DNA from: Desulfarculaceae bacterium
Lineage (GTDB): Bacteria > Desulfobacterota > Desulfarculia > Desulfarculales > Desulfarculaceae
Assembly: GCA_021737145.1 (NCBI GenBank)
Contig: JAIPEN010000006.1
Coordinates: 240,829-304,828 of the forward strand
Length of the DNA stretch: 64,000 bases
Reading direction: 5' to 3'
Made by a program: the position numbers and the translations under genes. A model generated the notes under the pieces. That model did not search any database. It saw nothing but the letters and a program-made list of their open reading frames with translations, and had not been told where the DNA came from. Shown here piece after piece: positions 40,280 to 48,145 of the stretch. How positions within the stretch are numbered: position 1 is the first letter of the stretch; each line of letters begins with the position of its first letter.

Positions 40280-43093
40280 TTAATGAATGGTTGAGTTGCC
40301 GTCCAGGGCCAGGCCGTACTTCTGGGCCTTGCGCACCACCGTGGAGTGGGTGACTCCCAGGAGCTTGGCCGCCTCGCGGGTGTTGTTGGTTTGGGACAGG
40401 GCCTTTTGGATGAGCTGCTTTTCCAGCTGGTCGCGGGCCTCCCGGAGCTTCACGTCGCCGGTGACCCACACCAGGGGCGGCTGGCGCTCCTCGTCCCCGG
40501 GGTGCATGGAGCGGGGCAGGTGGCGGGGCTCCAGCACGTCGGCGTCGGCCGTGACCACCAGGCGCTCGATGACGTTTTGCAACTCGCGCACGTTGCCCGG
40601 CCATTCGGCCGTTTCCAAAACCCGCAAGAGCTCATGGCCCAGGCTGCGGCTCACGTCGTACTTCTTGTTGTAGGCCTTGAGGAACCTGAGGGCCAAGGGC
40701 AGGATGTCCTGGCGCCGCTCGCGGAGGGGCGGGATCTCGATGGGCACCACGTAGAGGCGGTAGAAAAGGTCCTCGCGGAACTGGCCGTCGGCCACCATCT
40801 GCTTGAGGTTGCGGTTGGTGGCCGCCAGGATGCGGATGTCCAGATCCACCGTCTTCACGCTGCCCAGGCGGCGGCAACGCTGCTCCTGCAGCACCTTGAG
40901 CGGCTTGACCTGAAGGTTCAGGGGCAGCTCGCCAACCTCATCCAAAAACACGGTTCCCCCCACCGCCTCCTCGAAGAGGCCCGGCTTGCCGTAGCGGTCG
41001 GCCCCGGAGAAGGCGCCTTTCTCATAGCCGAACAGCTCGCTCTCGAGCAGATGCTCGGGGATGGCCCCGCAGTTGAGCGAGACGAAGGGCTGGCCGCTTC
41101 GCTTGGAAAGGTTGTGGATCAGCTTGGCCAGGACGTCCTTGCCCACCCCGCTCTCGCCGCTGAGCAGCACGGTGGAGTCCACCTGGGCCACGCGCATGGC
41201 CAGGTCCAACAGGTTCTTGGTGGCCGGGCTCTCGGCCACGATGCCAAAGGCGGCCTCGGGCGAGGCGGCAGCCTTCTCGTCCTCCAGGCACACCTCGGAC
41301 AGGCGCTTGATGTGCTCCTCCAGGGAGTGCAGTTCGGTGACGTCGCGAATGTTCATCACCACCCGCACCACCTGGCCGTACTTGTCCAGGACCGGGTTGC
41401 CGGTGACGAAGATCTCGTTGCCGCTGTTTAGCTTGCGGCGCATGGTGACGGAGGAGCGGTGGCTCTTTACGTGGCGGAACACCGCCTGCACCACGGCCAG
41501 GCACACATGGCGCTCCGAGTCCAGGCCGCTAACGTCGCGGCCCTTGAGCATGGAGGGGGCCAGGCCGGTGATGCGGCCGAAGCTGGGGTTCACCGTGATC
41601 ACCTGGTAGGTGTCGGTGATCAGCACCCCGTCGTGGGAGTTCTCGATGAGCGAGGAGAGCTCGTCGTTGAGCCGCTGCAGCTCCTCCACCTGCTTTTGCA
41701 CCGCCTCCAGCTCCGAGGCGTCCTGGAACACCGACACCGCGCCGATCACCTGGTCCCGCTGAAGGATGGGGCTGCGGCTGACCATGAAGTTGCGGCCGTT
41801 GTGGCTGAAGGGCTTGCCCATCTCCAGCTTGCCGCTGGCCAACACCCGGTCCAGGCGGGTGTCGGGCACGAACTGGTTGGCCGGTTTGCCCAGGGCGTCG
41901 GCCTGGTGGAAGCCCATGAGCTTTTCGGCCTGCTGGTTCACGATGGTGAAGCGGCAGTCCTGGTCCACCGCGAAGATGCCCGAGGGCACCGACTGGAGCA
42001 CCGTCTCCAGCTGGGCTTTGGTGTGCTTCAGGTTCTCCTCGGCCTGGCGCTTGTCGGTCACGTCCCACAGCAGGCTCTGCACCCCCACGATGGCTCCCTC
42101 GCCGTCGCGCACCGGGTGGTGGACGATCTCGGCGTAGCGGTCCTCTTGGCCGCCGGGCATGCGGAAGCGGTGCACCACGTCCAGGGTCTCGCCGCTGCGG
42201 ATCACGCCCACCTCGTCGGAGGCGTAATCCGCGGCCAGGTCCGGGGGCAGCAGGTCGCGGACCGGCTTGCCCAGGCAGCCGGCCAGGGAGAGCCCCATGT
42301 CGTCGAGAAAAGCGTTATTGGCGAAGGTCAGCTTGCCCTTCAGGTCGGTGCGGAACATCCCCTGGGGCATGGTGTCCACCAGGGACTGGTAGCGCTGCTC
42401 GCTTTCCCTGAGGGCCATCTCATACTTGATCTGCTTCTTCTGGGCGGTCCGGTAGGTGATGAACAGCAGGTAGAGGAACACGGGCATCAGTAGCCCGCAG
42501 ATGGCCAAAAAGCCGATGAGCAGGGGCCGGTAGCCGCTCTCTATCTCCGCGTAGAGAGCCGAGCGGGAGCGGTGCACCCCCAGCATCCATTTCCGGGAGG
42601 GGATGGCGAAAAAGGCGGCCACCTGGTCCTGGCCCGCGCTGGAAACGTACTTCCCGGCATAGTTGGTTTGGGCGTTCACCAGGTCGCAGAGATTCTTGTG
42701 GCCCGATTGGGCCCCGCCCAAGACAGGGTTGTCGCCGGCGTAGTTGCCCACGCTCCCGGGATTGGCGGTATGCAGCAGCAGGTTGCCCTTGGCGTCCACC
42801 ACGCATATGTACTCGTCTTGCGGTTTGTGCCCCGCGGCCTTCCAATAATTTTCCAGGGATTTGAGGTAGCCGGCGTCTCCGGCCGAGGTGTGCAAATCCG
42901 CCGCCTTCACGATCATTTCGGCTTTATTCAGATAAAAGCTCTGATATCCCTTTTCCATCATGGAAAAAGAGTAGCGGTAGCTGATGTAGCCGATGAGCAG
43001 GGCGGCCACGATCAGGGCCGCGTAGAGCAGGAAGGTGGCCCGGGCCATGGGCCGGGTGCGGGCTTTTAGTTCTGGGTTACGGTTGCTGAGCAT
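40280..43093 (-). CDS. Membrane-anchored PAS-sensor, sigma-54-dependent activator (NtrC-type AAA+)
   Basis: A protein of about 937 residues from ATG 43093 (an in-frame ATG at 43195 is an alternative). It has a TM helix near residues 16-39, a periplasmic sensor of about 130 residues (Cache-like: AGDAGYLKSLENYWKAAGH...CVVDAKGNLLLHTANP), TM two (LLIGFLAICGLLMPVFLYLLF), several PAS domains, the AAA+ domain with Walker A GESGVGKD, the sigma-54 contact loop GAFSGA, and the Fis-type HTH TREAAKLLGVTHSTVVRKAQKYGL. A transmembrane enhancer-binding protein that reads an external signal directly, without a kinase, is unusual. It faces the transporter operon and is the probable activator of the divergent -24/-12 promoters. 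Confidence 0.9.
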   Translation of the reverse strand: MLSNRNPELKARTRPMARATFLLYAALIVAALLIGYISYRYSFSMMEKGYQSFYLNKAEMIVKAADLHTSAGDAGYLKSLENYWKAAGHKPQDEYICVVDAKGNLLLHTANPGSVGNYAGDNPVLGGAQSGHKNLCDLVNAQTNYAGKYVSSAGQDQVAAFFAIPSRKWMLGVHRSRSALYAEIESGYRPLLIGFLAICGLLMPVFLYLLFITYRTAQKKQIKYEMALRESEQRYQSLVDTMPQGMFRTDLKGKLTFANNAFLDDMGLSLAGCLGKPVRDLLPPDLAADYASDEVGVIRSGETLDVVHRFRMPGGQEDRYAEIVHHPVRDGEGAIVGVQSLLWDVTDKRQAEENLKHTKAQLETVLQSVPSGIFAVDQDCRFTIVNQQAEKLMGFHQADALGKPANQFVPDTRLDRVLASGKLEMGKPFSHNGRNFMVSRSPILQRDQVIGAVSVFQDASELEAVQKQVEELQRLNDELSSLIENSHDGVLITDTYQVITVNPSFGRITGLAPSMLKGRDVSGLDSERHVCLAVVQAVFRHVKSHRSSVTMRRKLNSGNEIFVTGNPVLDKYGQVVRVVMNIRDVTELHSLEEHIKRLSEVCLEDEKAAASPEAAFGIVAESPATKNLLDLAMRVAQVDSTVLLSGESGVGKDVLAKLIHNLSKRSGQPFVSLNCGAIPEHLLESELFGYEKGAFSGADRYGKPGLFEEAVGGTVFLDEVGELPLNLQVKPLKVLQEQRCRRLGSVKTVDLDIRILAATNRNLKQMVADGQFREDLFYRLYVVPIEIPPLRERRQDILPLALRFLKAYNKKYDVSRSLGHELLRVLETAEWPGNVRELQNVIERLVVTADADVLEPRHLPRSMHPGDEERQPPLVWVTGDVKLREARDQLEKQLIQKALSQTNNTREAAKLLGVTHSTVVRKAQKYGLALDGNSTIH

Positions 43094-43834
43094 GGCCGGC
43101 CCCGTTTTTTCTCCGATGGAAAGAGGCAGCCTTCCCGTGGGCAGGGCAAGGTTCGCCTGGAGTTGAGGCATCCCGGACCGGGCGCGGCTCGGCATGCCTA
43201 TTCATCAAAGTTGTTTGTTCCCTTGTATTTTATCATGTTACGGCAGTTGTGCCGGCCTTTTTGCGTGCCTGGACGCCAGGTTCTCGGCCTTGCCATACGT
43301 CGGGGGAACTGCCTCATTTATACAAGCCAAGGTGTTTAGTCGGGTTTTGGGCCGTAGATGGTGGGCGGCCCTGGCCAGGAAGCGCTATTCGGCCGGGCGG
43401 ATAGAAGGCAGCCGTTGTCTGGTTGCGAAAAATCTTGCGCCTCAAACCCCGAAACCATGGGCATTCAATCCCCGCGCGCAAATGCCCCTCCCGCCCCACG
43501 TTGTTTGCGGGCTTCTTGATCGTAGATTTTCCCAATAGGAAAAATAGTCATACTGGCCATGCCAAGATTCTCCCAGGACTGTACGTCTGCGAAAAATTTC
43601 AACATCCTGAAAATATAATAAAATAAACACGTCAAATAGACCGTTCTCACAAAACTCGAGGGGGGTTGACTCTACGACTACGATAATGATAATTGTCTTT
43701 TCGGGAAAAAACAAAGCCTTCGCGGGAATGATCATCACAAAAAATTGTCCAACTACCGCGACTGTACCAAGCCTGCTGGCGGGAACCGGGAAGGCCGTCT
43801 TTAACCGGAGAGGTCAACCATAAGGGAGGTTGTG
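43094..43834. other. Non-coding spacer, about 740 bp
   Basis: It lies between the leftward activator gene and the rightward TRAP receptor gene, so it must hold both promoters. The middle and right parts are AT-richer than the surrounding genes. Open frames here (up to 114 codons) show no recognisable family or ribosome-binding sites. A Fur-box-like stretch lies at 43682-43700. No sigma-54 consensus was found. Confidence 0.5.
43682..43700. promoter_or_regulatory. Fur-box-like sequence
   Basis: GATAATGATAATTGTCTTT matches the first twelve bases of the classical Fur consensus (GATAATGATAATCATTATC) exactly and 14 of 19 overall. It is about 135 bases upstream of the TRAP receptor gene. AT-rich surroundings raise the chance-match rate. 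Confidence 0.35.
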
Positions 43835-44941
43835 ATGAACAGAAGGGATTTCCTCAAAAAGGCGGGGGTTGGGGCCGCGGCTGCCACCGCTGCCACGGCG
43901 GTCAATGCGCCGTTCGTGCATGCCCGCCCCAAAGTGCGCTGGAAGATGGTCACCACCTGGCCGCCCAACCTGCCTTATTTGCAGGACGCGGCCGAGTACA
44001 TGGCCAAGCTGGTGGAGCAGATGAGCGGCGGCGCCTTCAAGATCAAGGTCTACGCCGCCGGCGAGCTGGTGCCCGCCCTGCAGACCTTCGAGGCCGTGCG
44101 CCAGGGTTCCACGGTGCAGGCCGGTTCCAGCGTGGCCTATTATCAGGCCGGCAAGGCCCCGGCGGCCCAGTGGTTCGCCGCGGTGCCCTTTGGTCTGAAC
44201 TGCCTGGGCATGTCCGCTTGGTTCTATTCGGGCGGCGGCCTCAAGCTGTGGGAAGAGACCTACGCCCCCTTTGGGGTGCTCCCCCGTCCCGGCGGCAGCA
44301 CCGGCGTGCAGATGGGCGGCTGGTTCAACAAGAAGATCGAAACCATCAAGGACTTCAAGGGCCTGAAGATGCGCATCCCCGGTTTGGGCGGCAAGGTGGT
44401 GGCCCGGGCCGGCGCCACGGTCACCCTGGTTCCGGGCGGCGAGATCTTCACAAACATGGAGCGCGGGGTCATCGACGCCACCGAGTGGGTGGGCCCCCTG
44501 CACGACAAGATCATGGGCTTTTACAAAGTGGCCAAGTACTACTACTACCCCGGCTGGCATGAGCCGGGAGCCTTTGTGGAGTACATCTTCAATCAAAAGG
44601 CGGTGGACAAGCTGCCCGCCGAGTACAAGAGCATCCTCGACGCGGCCTGCGCCCAGGCCGGGGCATGGACCACCCAGGGCTTCAACGCGGCCAACGGCCA
44701 GGCCCTGCGCGACCTGATCTTCAAGAAGAAGGTCAAGCTCATGCGCTTCCCCGACCCGGTGCTGGCCCAGCTAAAGGTCTACTCCAAGGAGGCCCTGGCC
44801 GAGATCGCGGCCGAGAATCCCCAGGCCAAAAAGGTCAACGACAGCTACCAAAAGTTCTCGGCGGTTGTGGGAACCTGGGGCGAGATCTCCGAAAAGCCCT
44901 ATTACAACGCCATCGCCGACAAGTATCCCCTGGCCGGCTGA
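43835..44941 (+). CDS. TRAP transporter substrate-binding protein (DctP family), Tat-exported
   Basis: A 368-residue periplasmic receptor. The N-terminus MNRRDFLKKAGVGAAAATAATAVNAPFVHA has the twin-arginine motif RRDFLKK, so it is exported folded. The mature protein shows VTTWPPNLPYLQDAAEYMAKLVEQMSGGAFKIKVYAAGELVPALQTFEAV and FKGLKMRIPGLGGKVVARAGA, the DctP ligand-arginine region. The subgroup binds 2-keto acids and related carboxylates. ATG 43835 is preferred over GTG 43832 because AGGGAGG lies at proper spacing. No DctQ or DctM genes adjoin it, so the membrane part must be encoded elsewhere. Confidence 0.92.
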   Translation: MNRRDFLKKAGVGAAAATAATAVNAPFVHARPKVRWKMVTTWPPNLPYLQDAAEYMAKLVEQMSGGAFKIKVYAAGELVPALQTFEAVRQGSTVQAGSSVAYYQAGKAPAAQWFAAVPFGLNCLGMSAWFYSGGGLKLWEETYAPFGVLPRPGGSTGVQMGGWFNKKIETIKDFKGLKMRIPGLGGKVVARAGATVTLVPGGEIFTNMERGVIDATEWVGPLHDKIMGFYKVAKYYYYPGWHEPGAFVEYIFNQKAVDKLPAEYKSILDAACAQAGAWTTQGFNAANGQALRDLIFKKKVKLMRFPDPVLAQLKVYSKEALAEIAAENPQAKKVNDSYQKFSAVVGTWGEISEKPYYNAIADKYPLAG

Positions 44942-44976
44942 CCCCTGCCGGCCCAGGGCTTCATTCGTGGCAAAGG

Positions 44977-45017
44977 GGGACGGGACGCCGCCAAGCATTT
45001 GGGCGGCGCCCCGTCCC
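44977..45017 (+). terminator. GC-rich hairpin after the TRAP receptor gene
   Basis: GGGACGGGACGCCGCC (44977-44992) pairs with GGCGGCGCCCCGTCCC (45002-45017), 15 of 16 positions complementary, with a 9-base loop. It starts 36 bases after the stop. No T-run follows, so it is a terminator of modest strength or an mRNA stabiliser. Confidence 0.5.
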
Positions 45018-45036
45018 ATCCCGGAATCATCCTATT

Positions 45037-45048
45037 TAGATATATCTA
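45037..45048. promoter_or_regulatory. AT-rich palindrome upstream of the XRE-cupin gene
   Basis: TAGATATATCTA is a perfect 12-base palindrome inside an AT-rich patch (45030-45070), about 100 bases before the regulator's start. It could be the regulator's own operator or overlap a -10 element. There is no second copy. Confidence 0.3.
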
Positions 45049-45145
45049 TATTAAGTATATGGTGTTTTGTATGTTGTCTGGTGTCAGTCAGGCGGCGGCC
45101 CGGGGCCAGCCCGCCGGGGCCAGTTCTTGAACACGGGGGAATGCT

Positions 45146-45712
45146 TTGTTGGAAAAAACCATAGCCAAAAATATTCGCTCCCTGCGCAAGGCCCGCAAGA
45201 TGACCCTGCAGGACGTGGAAGACCGGACCGGCCTATCCAAGGGCTATCTGTCCAAGGTGGAGCGGGGGCTCAAATTTCCGCCCTTTTCCACCATGGGCCA
45301 GATCGCGGGCGCTCTGGGGGTGGAAGTAAACTTTTTGCTCAAGGACAATCTGCCCGGCACCCCGGACATACGCATCGCGCTCACTCCCGCGGGCGAGGGC
45401 AACAAGGGCCAGACCCTCACCGAGGAGCGAGGCTATCGCTACGAGACCCTGGCCGCGGGCAAGCCGGGCAAGAACATGATCCCCTACATCATCGAGGTGG
45501 CGGCCCAGGAAGAACAGATTTTCACCCACGAAGGCGAGGAGTTCCTCTACGTCCTGGAGGGCAAGATGGAGTTCTCCTACGACGGCAAGACTTTCATCAT
45601 GAACCAGGGGGACAGCGTGTATTTCGAATCAGCCGTGCCCCACAGCGGGCGCAGCCTTGCCAAGGGCAAGACCAGGCTTCTGGCGGTGATGTACAACTAC
45701 AAGCGGCTCTGA
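45146..45712 (+). CDS. XRE-family transcriptional regulator with C-terminal cupin domain
   Basis: A 188-residue regulator. The N-terminal HTH (IAKNIRSLRKARKMTLQDVEDRTGLSKGYLSKVERGLKFPPFSTMGQIAGALGV, about 6-60) is followed by a cupin (EEQIFTHEGEEFLYVLEGKMEFSYDGKTFIMNQGDSVYFESAVPHSGRS, about 130-180) that senses a small molecule. The start is TTG at 45146 with GGGGGA upstream; no ATG or GTG is available in frame nearby. Located between a TRAP receptor and acetoacetyl-CoA synthetase, it probably controls one or both. Confidence 0.9.
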   Translation: MLEKTIAKNIRSLRKARKMTLQDVEDRTGLSKGYLSKVERGLKFPPFSTMGQIAGALGVEVNFLLKDNLPGTPDIRIALTPAGEGNKGQTLTEERGYRYETLAAGKPGKNMIPYIIEVAAQEEQIFTHEGEEFLYVLEGKMEFSYDGKTFIMNQGDSVYFESAVPHSGRSLAKGKTRLLAVMYNYKRL

Positions 45713-45797
45713 GCCCGTTTGATGCCCGCGCCGGCGCCGCCCTGCTCGACCACATGACCCTACGACCGTCTCCGCGGTATTTAATCGGGAGTTCAAC

Positions 45798-47774
45798 ATG
45801 ACTAAGGAAAACGTAAAAGATGGAGACATCCTCTGGCGTCCATCGGAGTCGGTGAAAGCCAGGGCCAACCTGACCCGCTTCATGGCCTGGCTGGAGCAGA
45901 CCAGGGGCCTTGCCTTTGACGGCTACCCCGACCTGTGGAAGTGGTCCACCACCGAGGTGGAGGCCTTCTGGGAGGCGCTCTGGCGATTCTTCCAGGTCCA
46001 AAGCTCCCAGCCCTACCGGGAGGTCTTGAGCCAGCGCGAAATGCCCGGAGCCCGCTGGTTCCAGGGCAGCCGCCTCAACTACACCCAGCAGGTCTTCGCC
46101 AACATGGACGGCCAGAAAACGGCCTTCATGTTCAAGTGCGAACAGAGCCCTCTGCAGCCGGTGACCTGGCAGGAGCTATACGGCCAGGTGGCCTCGGTGG
46201 CCGCCTCCCTGCGCGAGATGGGGGTGGGGCGCGGCGACCGGGTGGTGGCCTTCATGCCCAACATCCCCCAGACCCTGATTGCCTTTTTGGCCTGCGCCAG
46301 CCTGGGGGCGGTGTGGTCCAGCTGCTCGCCGGACTTCGCCAGCCGCAGCGTGGTGGACCGCTTCAGCCAGATAGAGCCCAAGGTCCTTTTCGCGGTGGAC
46401 GCCTATATCTATGGCGGCAAGATATTCGACACCACCAGCGCGGTGGCCGAGATGACCGCCTCCATGCCCACCCTGGAGAGGGTGGTGACGGTGTCCTACC
46501 TGGACGGCGAGCGGGACGCGGTCCCGGGGGCCATGCCTTGGGAGGAACTGCTGGGGCGCGACGAGCCGCTGGCCTATGAGCAGGTGCCCTTCAACCATCC
46601 CATCTGGGTGGTCTACTCCTCCGGCACCACCGGCAAGCCCAAGGGCCTGGTGCACAGCCAGGGCGGGGTGCTGGTGGAGTTTTTGAAGTTCCACTCCTTC
46701 CATCTGGACCTGCGCCCGGAAGACGTATTCTTCTGGTTCAGCACCACCGGCTGGGTGATGTGGAACATCGTGCAGGGCGGCTTGCTGGTGGGGGCGGTGC
46801 CCATCCTCTACGACGGCAACCCCGCCTACCCGGACCTGAAGACCCTTTGGAAGATGGCCGAGGAGGCGAAGATCAACTTCTTCGGCACCAGCGCGGCCTT
46901 TATCGGCGCCTGCATGCAACAGGGCCTCGAGCCCGGAACCGAGTTCGACCTGAGCAGCCTCCGGGCCATGGGCTCCACCGGGTCGCCCTTGTCCCCGGAC
47001 GGCTTCAAGTGGGTCTACGACGAGATCGCCGGGGACATCGTTTTGGGCTCCACCAGCGGGGGCACCGACATCTCCTCCGGCTTCCTGGGGGCCTGTCCTT
47101 TGCTGCCGGTGCGGGCGGGGCAGTTGCAGTGCCGCTGCCTGGGGGTGAGGGCCGAGGCTTGGGACGAGCAGGGCCAGGCGGTGATCGACCAGGTGGGCGA
47201 GCTGGTGATAAGCCAGCCCATGCCCTCCATGCCCCTGTACCTGTGGAACGACCCGGACGGGCAGCGCTACCAGGAAAGCTACTTCTCGGTCTATCCCGGA
47301 GCCTGGTGCCACGGCGACTGGGTGCGCATGACCCCCGAGGGCGGCTGCGTCATCCTGGGGCGCTCCGACTCCACCCTGAACCGGCAGGGGGTGCGCATGG
47401 GCTCGGCCGACTTTTACAACGTGCTGGACGACCTGCCCGAGCTGGCCGACAGCCTCATCGTGGGCTACACCGACCCCAAGGGGCAATACCACATGCCCCT
47501 GTTCGTGGTGCTGGCCGAGGGCTGCGCCCTGGATCAGGAGCTTACCAAGCGCATCAACTCGATCCTGCGCTCCTCCCTGTCGCCCCGGCATGTGCCCGAC
47601 GGCGTGTTCGCCATAGACGAGGTGCCGCGCACCATAAACCAGAAGAAGCTGGAGGTGCCGGTGATCAATATCCTGTCCGGGGTGCCGGTGGAGCAGGCGG
47701 TGAACGTCGACTCCATGAGCAACCCGGAGTCCATCGCCTACTTCCAGCGCTTCGCGGCGGAGCCGCCCTGGTAG
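45798..47774 (+). CDS. Acetoacetyl-CoA synthetase (acetoacetate-CoA ligase)
   Basis: A 658-residue ANL-superfamily ligase that activates acetoacetate with ATP and CoA. It has the N-terminal ACS/AACS block (SRLNYTQQVFANMDG), P-loop YSSGTTGKPKGLVHSQGG, FSTTGWVMWNIVQGGLLVGA, the AACS-type GGTDISSGFLGACPLLPVRAGQLQCRCLG, GRSDSTLNRQGVRMG, and the C-terminal catalytic lysine region RTINQKKLEVPV. The tail ESIAYFQRFA is typical of AACS and distinguishes it from acetyl-CoA synthetase. It allows use of ketone-body-like acids, perhaps with the neighbouring TRAP receptor supplying substrate. Confidence 0.9.
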   Translation: MTKENVKDGDILWRPSESVKARANLTRFMAWLEQTRGLAFDGYPDLWKWSTTEVEAFWEALWRFFQVQSSQPYREVLSQREMPGARWFQGSRLNYTQQVFANMDGQKTAFMFKCEQSPLQPVTWQELYGQVASVAASLREMGVGRGDRVVAFMPNIPQTLIAFLACASLGAVWSSCSPDFASRSVVDRFSQIEPKVLFAVDAYIYGGKIFDTTSAVAEMTASMPTLERVVTVSYLDGERDAVPGAMPWEELLGRDEPLAYEQVPFNHPIWVVYSSGTTGKPKGLVHSQGGVLVEFLKFHSFHLDLRPEDVFFWFSTTGWVMWNIVQGGLLVGAVPILYDGNPAYPDLKTLWKMAEEAKINFFGTSAAFIGACMQQGLEPGTEFDLSSLRAMGSTGSPLSPDGFKWVYDEIAGDIVLGSTSGGTDISSGFLGACPLLPVRAGQLQCRCLGVRAEAWDEQGQAVIDQVGELVISQPMPSMPLYLWNDPDGQRYQESYFSVYPGAWCHGDWVRMTPEGGCVILGRSDSTLNRQGVRMGSADFYNVLDDLPELADSLIVGYTDPKGQYHMPLFVVLAEGCALDQELTKRINSILRSSLSPRHVPDGVFAIDEVPRTINQKKLEVPVINILSGVPVEQAVNVDSMSNPESIAYFQRFAAEPPW

Positions 47775-47803
47775 AGCCAAGGCCGACAGCCAGTCCCCGG
47801 CGC

Positions 47804-47829
47804 GCCCTCCGCCTTCGGGCGGGGGGCGT
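47804..47829 (+). terminator. UUCG-loop hairpin after the acetoacetyl-CoA synthetase gene
   Basis: CGCCCTCCGCC and GGCGGGGGGCG form an 11-bp stem (one G-T pair) closed by a TTCG tetraloop, 30 bases after the stop, followed by only three T. It is a plausible intrinsic terminator. Confidence 0.6.
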
Positions 47830-47954
47830 TTGCCGTATGAAGAGGCGGCACTAGGGCAGGGAGTGTTGTCCCGGCTGGTGGCGGCCCATGGGGTCTAGCT
47901 GGCCGCCTGGCCGCCAAGCATCGTTCACGCCCGGGCCCCAAGGCCGACCTTGCT

Positions 47955-47983
47955 TGACAACTATCGGCAAATCATCTATCAGT
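47955..47983 (+). promoter_or_regulatory. Candidate sigma-70 promoter of the TonB-ABC operon
   Basis: TTGACA at 47955-47960 is an exact -35 box; after 17 bases comes TATCAG at 47978-47983 (4 of 6 of the -10 consensus). It would start transcription near 47990, leaving a leader of about 155 bases before the receptor ATG, long enough for the structured element at 48063-48127. Confidence 0.45.
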
Positions 47984-48062
47984 AGGCATTCAAAAGCTCC
48001 CTTATGAAAAGGGGTTTAAGCACAACCTGCCTGCCAACAACGTGTTTTAGTAGTTAATTAAG

Positions 48063-48127
48063 CCAGGGCATCCTTGGGTGAAGAAAACCTGGGGAAACTG
48101 CGGAAGCGGTTTCGCCTGGGTTTTTTT
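48063..48127 (+). promoter_or_regulatory. Leader attenuator: terminator hairpin directly before the TonB-receptor RBS
   Basis: A hairpin at 48088-48119 has an inner perfect stem (AAACTGC/GCGGTTT, one G-T pair), a GNRA-type GGAA loop and an imperfect outer stem, and is followed by seven T at 48121-48127. This is a complete intrinsic terminator only five bases before the ribosome-binding site (GAGGAGGA, 48132-48139). CCAGG at 48063-48067 can pair with CCTGG at 48088-48092, which would break the terminator. The arrangement is that of a transcription-attenuation riboswitch or protein-controlled leader. I could not match it to the cobalamin box or another known class. Confidence 0.55.
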
Positions 48128-48145
48128 GTTTGAGGAGGACCGGTT

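Noticed and set aside
43194..43738. Several open frames of 60-114 codons in the spacer before the TRAP receptor
   Set aside because: No family, no ribosome-binding sites, mutually overlapping on both strands.
48000..48145. Cobalamin riboswitch before the TonB receptor
   Set aside because: No B12-box-like conserved core was found; only the terminator and a possible antiterminator are visible.
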